Source of the DNA: Poecilobothrus nobilitatus
Taxonomy: Eukaryota > Arthropoda > Insecta > Diptera > Dolichopodidae
Reading direction: 5' to 3'
Length of the DNA: 64,000 nt
NCBI GenBank assembly: GCA_947095535.1
Contig: OX352772.1
Location: forward strand, 143,168,660-143,232,659
The notes below the pieces were generated by a model. It saw nothing but the letters and a program-made list of their open reading frames with translations. It did no database searches and had not been told where the DNA came from. Positions 22,405 through 32,947 of the stretch are shown here, in pieces (position 1 is the stretch's first letter; every line of letters begins with the position of its first letter). A program made the translations under genes and the position numbers.

Positions 22405-23713
22405 AACTTTTGAAAAGGCAATGGAAGTAGCCTTTAAAGTCTCGTGTCCAATTAGTCGCGGAAAGGAAACCTATCCCCATTGGTGGAATGAAGGCTTAGC
22501 CTACCTCAAAGGATTGACTAGGTCTATTTTCAATATTTGCAACAAACATAAATACTGGCAACCTTACAAAAATTGCCTAAAAGTATATAAGAAAGCCATC
22601 AAAGAAGCCAAGCGGCATACTTGGATGGAATTTTGTCAATCTATTGAAACTATAAAGGATTCAGCTAGAATCTGTAAAGTTCTGTCCAATGATAGATCCT
22701 GTCCTTCCTTAATCAAAAGAACGGATGGGAGCTGGGCTAATTCTTCAGCTGAATCTCTTGAACTGTTAGTTAACACCCATTTTCCCGTAGCCAGCAATGT
22801 TAACGGTAACGTAACTCCACCCAATGGAGAACCTGTAGCCCAAGGAACCTCATGGGATGAAGTAAGTAAAATTATATCTCAAGAAAAGGTTTCTTGGGCT
22901 ATAAAAAGTTTCTCTCCATATAAATCGCCTGGCTTGGATGGCATAATTCCGATTATGTTGCAAAAGTCGTTAATACTGTCGACATCGTGGCTTGTCGCCA
23001 TTTTCAGTGGCTGTTTAAAACATAATCATTTTCCCTGCAGTTGGAAGAGAGTCCGAGTAGTATTTATTCCAAAGGCAGGTAGAAGGGGCCACGAGTCTGC
23101 GAAAGACTTCAGGCCACTCAGCCTGTCCTCCTTTCTTTTAAAAACTTTGGAGCGCATTTTGGATTACCAGATTAGGCAACGCTTTGAGGGAACTCTAGTA
23201 TCGAAATCCCAACATGCGTACTTAAAAGGTAGGTCCACAGAAACGGCTCTTCATGAAGTGGTCAGCACGGTTGAACACTCCATTAAGTACAAACAATTTA
23301 CCTTAGCCACCTTCTTAGATATCCAAGGTGCTTTTAACAATGTCAACATCCAATCTATTGAAGAAGCTCTAACCCAGGCGGGAACAGAGCAGTTTCTGAA
23401 GCATTGGATTATATCCATGCTGAATTTCAGAATAATTCACGCGAAATTGGGAAACAGCAGGGTTACTAAATTAGTCAACAGGGGTACACCTCAGGGAGGT
23501 GTAATATCACCTTTGCTATGGCTAATGGTTATAAACAAAATTCTAATGATACTTGCTGAGGAAGGAATAAAGGTAGTGGCGTATGCGGATGATGTGGTGA
23601 TACTAGTATCAGGCCAGTTTATATCCGTGATTAGTGAGATCATGAATAGAACTCTAAGCAAAGGTTCACAACTGGGCCACAAGTTGTGGCCTAGTCAACT
23701 CAGAGAAGACTGA
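22364..23713 (+). pseudogene. Family-A ORF2 reverse transcriptase, A1 (copy 2)
   Basis: Open frame of 449 codons holding the endonuclease-RT linker (EAKRHTWMEFC) and RT. SPGLDGIIP lies at about residues 174-182, FRPLSLSSFLLKTLERILD at about 231-249, FLDIQGAFNNV with the first Asp at about 311-321, GTPQGGVISPLL at about 368-379, and VVAYADDVVIL at about 399-409. It ends with the frameshift described for copy 1 (about 23650). The upstream 19 codons not present in copy 1 show that the linker joins smoothly to the endonuclease. All RT catalytic residues are intact, so this family was probably active fairly recently. Confidence 0.9.
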
Positions 23714-23714
23714 A

Positions 23715-25208
23715 ATGGTACTCTTCACGACAAGATCCAAAATACCTACTTTTGTCCTACCGAAACTCAACAATTATACTTTAAATCTGACTACCAGCGC
23801 TAAGTATCTAGGCGTTATTCTAGACTCGAAGCTTTTCTGGAAATCTAACATTGAGCATAGAGTTAAGAAGGCTTGTGTTGCTCTCTATGCTTGCAATAAA
23901 ACCATGGGGAAGAAATGGGGTATGCAGCCAAAGATGGCGCTTTGGACGTACACAGCCGTGGTTCGCCCAATCCTTACCTATGGATCGCTGGTGTGGTGGC
24001 CAGCGATGAATCGGAAATACAATATAACAAAACTAAATAGAATACAGAGATCGGCATCTGTGGGCATCACAGGAGCACTGCGATCGTGTCCGTCTGATGC
24101 TCTGAATACTATTTTATTTCTTTTACCCCCGGATCTATACATTAAGTATGTCGCAACGTCTAGTGCAGTTCGACTCAGAGAAACTGGGTGGTTTGCTACT
24201 AAACCATATGGCCACGGTAATATTCTGGAGATATTTCCAAGGGACTTTATACCAACCCTGACCGACTACACTATTCCCAAAATAAACTTCGGGAGTAATT
24301 TAGTCGTAGAATTTCCGTCTAGAGCGGAATGGAAGGGCGGTAATGTGACAAAGCATTTCGATGTCACTATCTTCACCGACGGATCCAAGATGAAGGAAGG
24401 AGTTGGTGCTGGCATTTTCTCGGAGAAACTCAACGTTTCAAAATTCTACAAACTCCCCGACACAGCTAGCATCTTTCAGGCGGAGATACTAGCAGTTAGA
24501 GAGGCTGCTCGAATTCTGAACGAAAACAACACACAAATGAGAACGGTCGCCATTTGTGTGGACAGTCAATCCGCGATCAAGGCCATTAACGCGAACATCA
24601 CAACCTCTAAGCTTGTTAGACAGTACCAAGAGGAAATTGCCCTAACAAGCGAAAGGTTAAACATAACCTTCTTATGGGTGCCTGGGCATAGCAATATTGA
24701 AGGAAATGAAAAAGCTGACGAACTAGCAAAGAAAGGAGCTACTCAGAACACTAACTCCCCGGAAAGTTACCGGAGAGTTCGTTGCCCAATCAGTACCGTC
24801 AAGGAACGGATCCTTTCTTTGTATATAGCGAAATCACAAAATAGGTGGAGCAATCTGAGCAATTGCACCATATCTAGAACATTGTGGCCCACATACAACA
24901 AAAGGAGATCAATCGAGTTGATATCCAAATCCCGCATAGACATAGCCAGACTAGTAGCAATAATCACAGGCCACTGGCCAGTGGGCACGCATGCGGCCAA
25001 ATTAGGACTCCCACACAACACCTCATGCAGGAGCTGCAAAGAAGCAAACGAAAGTGAGAATCTAGAACACTTTCTTTGCAAATGTCCGGCCCTAGCTGGA
25101 GCCAGACGTCTCTCACTCGGCAAGCCGTTCTTCCACAACCTCAGCGAGCTTTCTAAACACAAAATCAAAGAACTGATCTTGTATCTAAACCGCTCGGGTT
25201 GGATATAA
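23715..25208 (+). pseudogene. Family-A ORF2 RNase H and zinc knuckle, A1 (copy 2)
   Basis: Identical in translation to 1299-2792: RT thumb, RNase H with TDGSK, QAE, CVDSQSA and WVPGHSN, then the cysteine/histidine cluster. It is separated from RT by one single-base frameshift. Together with 20555-23713 it completes the element. Confidence 0.9.
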
Positions 25209-25331
25209 AACCGCAAACAATCTAAAAACACGGGTCACATGAGTGCAGTGGAATCAAAATGACGCAATCTAGTGCTAATTGAGGCCTTCAAGCAGCATCG
25301 TGAAGGTCACCACCATACCTACCTACCTACC

Positions 25332-25720
25332 TACACCAGGAGACTTACATCTCTTCTGATTTTTCTTCTTGTCATCCTTACCTTTGTTGCTGATAAGAGT
25401 GTTAGATTGAACTGGCATTGCTGTACTATGTCTGGTACTCGTAATGCCACTATTTAGCGCCTAGATGCTAAAAACTCATCGTCTGATGAGCTCCCCATCT
25501 CATCTTCCTTCTCCATTTTCGTTTTGTTTTTGTTTATTTTTTATTCAATTTTTGGCCCCACGAGTGTGGCCGAAAAGAACGGTCAATTGCGGGGTTGCCG
25601 CCTTACCGGGATAATGAGGCACTTAATACAACCGACCTTGGCTGAGCATCGGAGGATACCATTCGTGAGAAGTTATCTTCACCACTTACTGGCCATTTAG
25701 CTCTCCGAACGGTTTGTACA
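25332..25720 (-). pseudogene. Inverted 5' end fragment of LINE family A (copy 2)
   Basis: Second copy of the fragment at 2916-3304; no differences seen. Confidence 0.8.
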
Positions 25721-26390
25721 AAAAATTAAAATTTTGACATTTTTATATTTTTAATTGAAAACGTAAAATTATTAACTCTTTTATATGAAAACTGATTTTT
25801 TTTATAGTTGGGGGCTGTCGCTTCCAAGTCCCTGCTAACAATTTAAGCAATCCTATTTTTGAATTCGGCAGGTCAAATCAAAAAAAAAAATTTTAGCTCA
25901 TTTTTTATTAAAACTGAATATTTTTATAGATTTTTTTTATATACACCAAAATAAAAGATGAATATATACCAAAATAAAAGATGAAATCAAAGCCAGAAAA
26001 GGAAGTGAAAAGGAATCATTCAAGATCAAAAAATTAAGGATCGAATTATTTTTACGGAAGTTATTCAACACTGAAGTAAGACTCTGCTCTTAAAAAATAT
26101 AGTTACCCAACCAATACTAGTAGATTCATAGATGCAAGTATTAAAATATTAAATTTTTTTTATAGTTGGAACATTTAACGCCTCTTCTTTCACCAAAATT
26201 TCCAATAAAACCTTGCAAAAAATTAGTGTAACCAAGATGAGCTTAAGATATGATGAGTACAGGATACCAACAAAGAAGATTTCAATCAAATCACCAATAG
26301 ATCAGTTAAAAATTTTTAAATAATTTATAAACTCAAAGCTAAATAATTAACTTTGGATCGCTTACACATATACAATCAAAAAGGACTCAC

Positions 26391-27138
26391 ATTCTATCTA
26401 TCCGATCCGCATTCGATATTTACTGTGGCGTAAATTGAATCCATGTCGTTTAGCAGCTGTCATAACTGTAGAGTTAGACCTATACGGAGTAATAACTGTA
26501 TTAGATAAAGAATATGCTGAACCATCAGTTGTCCACTGATTATTTGAAAAATACTTTGCACTACGTTTCGCTAAATCTAAAGTTGAGAAAATTTTAGCAT
26601 AATGTATACTATCCGGATATCCAACAGATACATGACGAATCACAAGTTTATGATCACATGCTGTTTGGGGTTTTAAAGAATAAATATGTTTTCTCAATAA
26701 AAAGCAACAGAATTAACGACGTGAGTTTCTGCCAACTTTATTTCTGTACCATCAACAAACCCAATACAATAAGGCATTTCCTTAAAAAAATTCTTTAACG
26801 AGATTGTTTTTTCTTTTTTGTCAAGCCAATAAATATATGTATTTTTGTTTTTCTTAAATATTCTTCAAATATTCGTTTGGTAATGTTTTGTATAGTTTTA
26901 CCACCTCCAATACCGAAAATTGCTCTTATTTTCTTAATAACAGCACTTTCGCCCGACAATCCCAATCTAAAGAGAACTATTGCCAGTTGCAAAGAAACAG
27001 GGAATTGAAACACGAACACATTTTATTATAATTTTCATCCTCATTTATTATATTTACAAGAATTTGAAATTGTGCTCTGCTAACCCGCAACATCTGGCGG
27101 CGAAACCTGTCTTTATCAAAACTTGGAAGGATATCTTC
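26391..27138 (-). pseudogene. PIF/Harbinger (HARBI1-like) transposase remnant, copy 2
   Basis: Same sequence as 3975-4722, with the FVDGTE first-Asp motif, the loss of the second Asp (IHYAKIF) and the same frameshifts. All damage therefore predates the 6.3-kb duplication. Confidence 0.85.
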
Positions 27139-28019
27139 ACCGGATTCCGCAACGGTTTAAATTTTTTTTGTGCAAATGCAAACTTTTTTCATTCTCACCA
27201 ACAGTTTTCATTTACACCATTATTTCAATTCGGCAAACGTGAATATAAACTGAAATGTTGAATGAATTCTAAACAGCGCCGACTGTCATTTCAACCTAAA
27301 AAAATAAATAATAATGTAAATTCAACTAAAAAAATTATATTAGAACATAATTAAATAAATTTTTAAAATTAAACAACATACTTGTCATTAGCAAAATCCA
27401 CATTGTATTTTTACCAATTAAATTTTCCATTTTTTTTTATAAAAAATTAAAATTCTGTTTTTCTCGTTTGTTTTTTTCATTTGCATTTGCACCGATAAAT
27501 ACTTGGTGAAAAAACTTTGCACCGTGCAAACTGAAAGTTTCATTCGCACTCTTGCGGAATTGAAAATCAGTGGAAACTTAAAATTTGTACAAGAACTGTC
27601 AAAATTTTTTCATTTGCACAAACTTTTGCAAACTGCAAACTTTTTTCATTCTCACCAGCAGCGTGAATGAAAACTGATATGCTGAATAAATTATAAACAG
27701 CGCTGACTATCATTTCAGTACAATTACAAAATTTAAAAAATCTATAAAATATGCACAAAACAATTTAATGTTATAATACTAAACTATATAACTATATAAT
27801 TTCCGATTTTTTTTATAAATAATAAAAATACTGTCTTTCTTGTTCGCATTCTCATTTGCATTTGCACTGATAAATTCTTGGTGAAAAAACTTTGCACCGT
27901 GCAAACTAAATGGCAAATGTTTCATTCTCACGTTTGCGGAATTGAAAATGAGTGTAAACTGAAAGTTTCCACGAAAACTGTCAAATTTTTTCATTTGCAC
28001 CGTTGCGGTATTCGGCCCT
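27133..28019. mobile_element. Tandem dimer of a Harbinger-like MITE, copy 2
   Basis: Second copy of 4717-5603, with the same right end (TATTCGGCCC followed by TAA). Confidence 0.65.
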
Positions 28020-28480
28020 AAGCAACCGATTTATACCGAAATTTTATTCTTTATACTTCTTCGATTTGTAATTACAGTAATCAAAATTTTCTTCAGGGTC
28101 TTCCATGATTTCATCAACAGCTTTTTTTTGTTTTTCTTTTAAGTTAAGTTTTTCTTACAAGTTTTTTTTATTAATACAATAATATTTACAATTTATCTAT
28201 AGATTTCACTTAAAACTAAAGACCTTAGCCGTAGCCGTGTGGTCGTACAATTTTTAAGAAATAAACGCCAAATTTAATTATTGAAATAAGATAAAAACAC
28301 AAGAAAAATATAGAAACAAACTCACAAATTTATTTATATAGATTAATTTGTTACCTAATCTTATGTTTAAATAATACTATATTATTAATATTTTTCAATT
28401 TAGTTGGTAACTAATTGAAAGCTTTTAAACACTTATACAAACAGTTATAAGTTTGATTATTTGTTCTAAATAAACTTAAG

Positions 28481-29443
28481 TAGAAATTCGATTTATTTCT
28501 GGTGTTGTGATTATGGATGTGAATTGTGAAACATCCTATTCAATATAAAATTATGTTTGATTTTATCATTAATGATTTTAAATGCTACTATATACAATTC
28601 ATATTTGCAAACGCTAATGAAGCTTAAGTACCGTTGAGTATATAGTAAGTTCGTAGGAAATCTTCTAGGATATTTATGAATAGTTTTGATAGCTTTTTTG
28701 TGCAGAACGTCAATTTTGTTTTCATTGGATATTGGTGACTTATGTATATTGAGGTATGTAATATTGGAGAGAATGTATGAGGAGTATATCATATACGGGT
28801 GACTATCATTAATGTACATACGTACCCTATGTAATATGGAGATATAAGGACATATTTTCCAAAGTATATGCACCTAGTCAATATGCACATCCATTTTAAA
28901 TTAGAGTCTATAAAGAGACCAAAGTAATTAAAAGATTTAACAAGTTCGATTGGACTATTTTTGAAACATAAGCTGGGGTTCAAAATAATGTTGTTTTAAA
29001 ACACAATAATCTTTGTTTTATTTTATATTTAGATTTAAACGATGCTTTTGCAGCCATTCTCCTATTAAAATAAATTCGCTTTCTATTGCAGTTTTAACGA
29101 AATTTCATTATTTTCAGCATTCTCTATCACAGCGTCATCAGCATAAAACTGTATTTCTCTTTTTAATTTTAATGACCACATCCTCTTAATGTATATTTTA
29201 AAAAGATTAAGACCTAGTATTGATCCCTGCGGTACTCCTTCCAAGACTTCTTTTGAATCACTGAAAATCGAATTTAATTTTACTCTTTGAACTCTATTAT
29301 TCAAATACGATTTAAAGAATAGTCTTTGATTTATATCAAAATTTAATTCACCAAGTATATGTACTAAAATATCAGGATCCTTACAGTCAAACACCTTTTG
29401 TAGATTTAGAAACACGCAGCCTACATATTTTTTTTCATCATCA
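28481..29443 (-). pseudogene. Jockey-superfamily LINE RT remnant, minus strand
   Basis: Read from 29443 down: VFLNLQKVFDCKDPD with the first catalytic Asp altered in context, then FKSYLNNRVQRVKLNSIFSD, LEGVPQGSILG, and IQFYADDAVIENAEN with the YADD active site kept (about 29140). After a stop at 29083 the thumb continues in other frames (SFNYFGLFIDSNLKWMC at about 28935-28885). The C-terminus follows in a 120-codon frame 28873-28511 (KAIKTIHKYPRRFPTNLLY). The 5' part is replaced by a mariner fragment at about 29443. The 3' part lies inside the 6.3-kb duplication. Confidence 0.8.
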
Positions 29444-29979
29444 CAACTTCTTGGAGGCCATTTAATGTCACAATTTCTTGAAATAATCGAATCTCCAAGT
29501 TTTTCTTGCAATAATTCGGTTGTTGCACGTGCTGTGTGGCACGTAGCCCCGTCTCGTTCGAACCAAATGTTGTCAAGATCAACTTCTTCCAATTTCGGCT
29601 ATAAAAAGTTGGTTATTATCGATCTATACCGCTCTTCATTGATTGTAATGGTGTTACCAGCTTCATGTCGAAAAAAGTACGGACCGATGATTCCACCAGA
29701 CCAAAAACCACACCAAACTGCCAATTTAGGTGAATATAATGTTTCTTCATGGATAATTTGTGGATTTTCTTCGTACCAGAATCGACAGTTTTGTTTATTT
29801 ACCGCATCACTCAGATGAAAGTGAGCTTCATCGGGGAAGATGATTTTCTTAAAAAAATTGAATAATTTGCAAACGTTGAAATTGAATAATTTGTAAACGT
29901 TGTTCTTTCGTATATCTCTCCACGATGAAATTGTAAACATTACTGAATACAATGAAAACAAAAAGGCAGATAATGACAT
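29444..29979 (-). pseudogene. mariner-type transposase remnant, minus strand
   Basis: Frame 29979-29599 contains IIFPDEAHFHLSDAVNKQNC with the first catalytic Asp, then FWYEENPQIIHEE, AVWCGFWSGGIIGPYFF and a NEERYRSIITNFL end. After a frame change, 29592 continues with VDLDNIWFERDGATCHTAR, carrying the second Asp, and RNCDIKWPPRSCD. The third acidic residue and C-terminus are gone: right after WPPRSCD the frame runs on into LINE RT. The DNA-binding N-terminus is also absent; the 22-base direct repeat TTGAATAATTTG-AAACGTTG at about 29859-29905 lies there. It would have cut at TA sites. Non-functional. Confidence 0.88.
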
Positions 29980-30299
29980 ACTACAAATGGTTGAAACATC
30001 ACTTAGAAATCATATCACTCAAATTGGAAAACCTCATACAAAGAAAAAATTAAATAAAAGTTTTTATGAGGGTAGAAAAATTTTATGTATCTACATGATT
30101 TATTATTGTTTTAAAATTCAACCAAAGCGATTGAAATTAACTGAAAGGTAGACTGTATGCAGAATTTTTTTTATATTTATGTACCTATTTATACCAACGT
30201 ATGAATTAAAAAAAATAGACCTAAGTCGTAATTATACGTATATTCATCCATACGTACATTCATGTTTTAGTTTTGTGTAGCACATCGTTTTTTTTAACC
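29980..30299. other. AT-rich stretch
   Basis: A plus-strand frame of 83 codons (29900-30151) overlaps the mariner remnant and has no recognisable domain; I do not regard it as a gene. Otherwise low-complexity AT. Confidence 0.4.
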
Positions 30300-30560
30300 A
30301 GTAAATATGGGAAAACGAAATTTAATTGAAACTTGGTAGAGAAAAGAAACTCTAGTATTAATTATAGAATTACAAAAATATGCGTTATTATATAACCCAA
30401 TCGATCCTCATTACACAAACACAATTTGAAGAAATGAGACTTACCTTTGCATTTTGGAAGAAGTAACAAAATTAAAAAATATTACTGTTGAAGATATAAA
30501 AATAAAACTCTGCAATCCCAACTAGCTACAGAAAACCAAAAATTCGAATTATTTTACAAA
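30300..30560 (+). pseudogene. MADF-like domain remnant
   Basis: From ATG 30307 (MGKRNLIETW) the frame gives LIIELQKYALLYNPIDPHY, then ILEEV, then NITVEDIKIKL, interrupted by several stops. The pattern of a Leu-Tyr-Asn core followed by a TVEDIK helix resembles MADF domains, DNA-binding modules found in insect transcription factors and in the accessory protein of PIF/Harbinger transposons. It could be the partner gene of the Harbinger element, but distance and orientation do not prove this. Confidence 0.45.
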
Positions 30561-30776
30561 CCACTAATTGCTTGATTTTTTTTTATATACTATTCCACTG
30601 CTGAATATATACCAGGCAATCTTGTAAAAAATTTTAATTTAAGTTTGAACGAAATGCACCCGATAATAATATTCGTAAAATAATATTTACTATTTTCTAG
30701 TATTCTTTTCTTTTGTTTTTATTCAGTTCATATAAAAATTAAAAATATGACTTTGCTTTTTTAAACCCTTCACTTA
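30561..30776. other. AT-rich gap
   Basis: No gene or clear repeat recognised. Confidence 0.4.
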
Positions 30777-31790
30777 AAGTATAGGGTATTTTAACTTTGG
30801 TATGGTATTTGTAACCACCAAAACGAAGCGAGTTAGATATGGACATGTATATTTATTCTGAATCAGGATCACCTGTTGAGTCGATTTGGCGATGTCCGTC
30901 CGTCCGTCCGTCCGTACGCACGATAACTCAAAAAATAATGATGCTGTCTTGATGAAGCTTATACTATAAGTTAAGAATGACTAAAGTAAGGCGGAGATCG
31001 GGAAATCGGACCATGAATTCGGGTACCTCCCATACAACTCCCAAAACCGATTACGCATATCTTCGAAATTAATAAAGGTAGAGAATCAAAATTTGATACG
31101 AGGATATGTTTTCCTGAATCCTTGATATTCCGAAAATTTGAGATCAATTGGAGTGGTTGTTCGGGTACCTCCCACACAACTGCCAAAATCGAACAAGCAT
31201 ATATTCAAAATTAATAAAGATAGAAACTTCAAATTTGGTACTAGGGTATTGTTTCCTGAATCCCTGATTTGTCCAAAATTTGAGATGAATTGGAGGAGCT
31301 GTTCGGTTACCTTTCACACAACTCCCAAAACCGAACAAACATATCTTCGAAATTAATAAAGATAGAAACTGCGAGGGGTTTGATACGAGGGTGTTGTTTC
31401 CTGAATCCCTGGTTTGCCTAAAATTTCAGATTAATTGGAATGGTTGTTCGGGTATCTCCCACACAACTCCCAAGACCGAACAAGCATATCTTCGAAATTA
31501 ATAAATATAAAAACTTGAAATTTGATATAAGAGTATTGATATAAGAGAGACCCTGTTCTGATAATGTCTCTAAAATTTGGGATGAATTGGGGAGGTGGTT
31601 GGGGTGCCTTCACACACTTCCCAAGACCTAACAAGCATATCTTCGAATTTAATAAAGTTAGAAACCTGAAATTTTTTACAAAGGATGTAAAAGCATTTAT
31701 TTTTTTAGCTTATATTAAATACCTAACTAAAATAACTTATGGATTTTTAATTTAATTTGAATTTTTTAGGTGTAGGGTATAAAAAAGTCG
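30777..31790. repeat. Non-coding repetitive element with GTCC microsatellite and ~143-bp tandem repeats
   Basis: Starts near TATAGGGTATTTTAAC (30780), has (GTCC)n at about 30894-30914, and ends near GTAGGGTATAAAAAAGTCGG (31772). Between them about five tandem units begin at roughly 31017, 31160, 31302, 31448 and 31600. Each carries ACAACTCCCAAAACCGA, ATATCTTCGAAATTAATAAA and CCTGAATCCCTG-TTTG. Units differ by substitutions and the last is most diverged. No coding potential. The leading AGGGTAT and trailing AGGGTAT are in the same orientation. The type of element is unknown to me. Confidence 0.7.
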
Positions 31791-32078
31791 GTTGCATCGA
31801 CTTACTGTTAAAACTCATAAAACTTTTGAGCATGCAAATGATTAAATTTTTTAAAATGATTTTCACAGTTAATAGAAAATATTCCAAATTTTTTAAAAAT
31901 AATATAATTTATTTTTTTCTACTGCAGAACAATAAGATCCTTCAAATTTAAGCTGAAAAATTAAATTTTTTCATACTAAATTGCCAAAATTTCGATCTTA
32001 TTTTTTAAATTCTCTCAACTTTTATTTTTAAATAAAATATTTACACACCCATATAAATGTGAATTCCTATTTATTGTG

Positions 32079-32290
32079 ACCGGCCAGTGTGGTGTGGAAA
32101 TAAACGGTCGTTATGAGTTCGACTCATCACCACCCGTGTGGAGAAAGCCATTGAGACAAAAACTATTGTAAATTACAGCGTAACAAAATAAATACACATT
32201 TACTTTAGTTTCACAAATAGTTATTTTTTTATTTTTCTCCTACTTAAGTTTCGACATTTACGTCATCATTCAGGGAGTAGCATTTAAACT
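32079..32290 (+). mobile_element. Possible tRNA-derived SINE (unit 1; repeated at about 38994 and 45910)
   Basis: GACCGGCCAGTGTGGTG (32078-32094) fits a pol III A box, and GAGTTCGACTC (32115-32125) fits a B box, at about the spacing expected for tRNA-like promoters. It is followed by an unrelated body and A/T-rich end. The fold and the parent tRNA were not determined, so this is a candidate only. Confidence 0.35.
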
Positions 32291-32351
32291 AAATAAAATT
32301 TTTATAATTTGTTAATCAATTTATTATTAAGTATAAAAAATATTTTTTTTA

Positions 32352-32947
32352 GTAACTGAAAAATGCATTTGAACATACATATTATTACATATATTTCACA
32401 TAAATTTTACGAAAAAACTAAAAATTAAACGAAAATTTACATATAAACCTACATATTATCACATATACATATGTAATAATATAGACATAATAATATATAC
32501 GTATATACATAATTTTTTTTTTCCTTGCCACTCCAATGAGGAGTATAGGGCATCCACTAAGTCATTTATTATTCATATTTGACTAAGCTTCAGCTTCTTG
32601 AATCATTATTTTCACTAAGCCGTTGATTACTCGGCTGTAACTATTGTACAAGAAAGACATTTCTTTTAATTCTACGCCATCTATTATCTTATACAAGAAT
32701 TATGGTTTATTATTACTTTATTATATAGCTACTACAATATGATATTAATTATAATTATTTCCTAGTAATAATTTGCTTTGTATTTAATATCATTTGACGT
32801 AAGAAAAATAATTTCTGTTTTTTATAAATTAGTACATATAATATATATGTAATAATATGTATGTTGATATATAAATTTTCGTTTAATTTTTAGTTTTTTC
32901 GTAAAATTTATGTAAAACATATGTAATAATAAGCATTTCTCAGTTAC
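32352..32947. mobile_element. MITE with ~100-bp terminal inverted repeats (unit 1)
   Basis: Left end GTAACTGAAAAATGC and right end GCATTTCTCAGTTAC are inverted. The inverted arms continue for about 100 bases, including CATAAATTTTACGAAAAAAC and TAAAAATTAAACGAAAATTT on one side and their complements at 32860-32920. About 596 bp in total, non-coding. The centre carries CCTTGCCACTCCAATGAGG after a T run (about 32514-32540), which could be a small inserted LINE 3' end. No clear target duplication. Transposon superfamily unknown. Confidence 0.8.

Larger units (their letters stand above)
20190..25250 (+). mobile_element. LOA/I-like LINE family A, near full-length copy A1
   Basis: Longest LINE of the window: about 0.36 kb of leader, ORF1, endonuclease, RT, RNase H and zinc knuckle, in canonical order on one strand. 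Its inverted sibling A2 ends about 30-250 bases upstream, giving two 5' ends back to back. The part from 22417 on is shared almost exactly with 1-2834. The 5' limit is uncertain: 20190-20400 could be leader or older flank. The inverted fragment at 2916-3304 supports at least 20400 as element sequence. Confidence 0.85.
22417..28720. repeat. 6.3-kb direct duplication, copy 2
   Basis: Second copy of 1-6304. Here both ends are continuous with surrounding elements: the left end lies inside the ORF2 frame of A1, and the right end inside a minus-strand LINE RT frame (28873-28511). So this is the ancestral location. Confidence 0.95.

Noticed and set aside
29900..30151. 83-codon plus-strand frame
   Set aside because: It partly overlaps the mariner remnant on the other strand and shows no recognisable domain.
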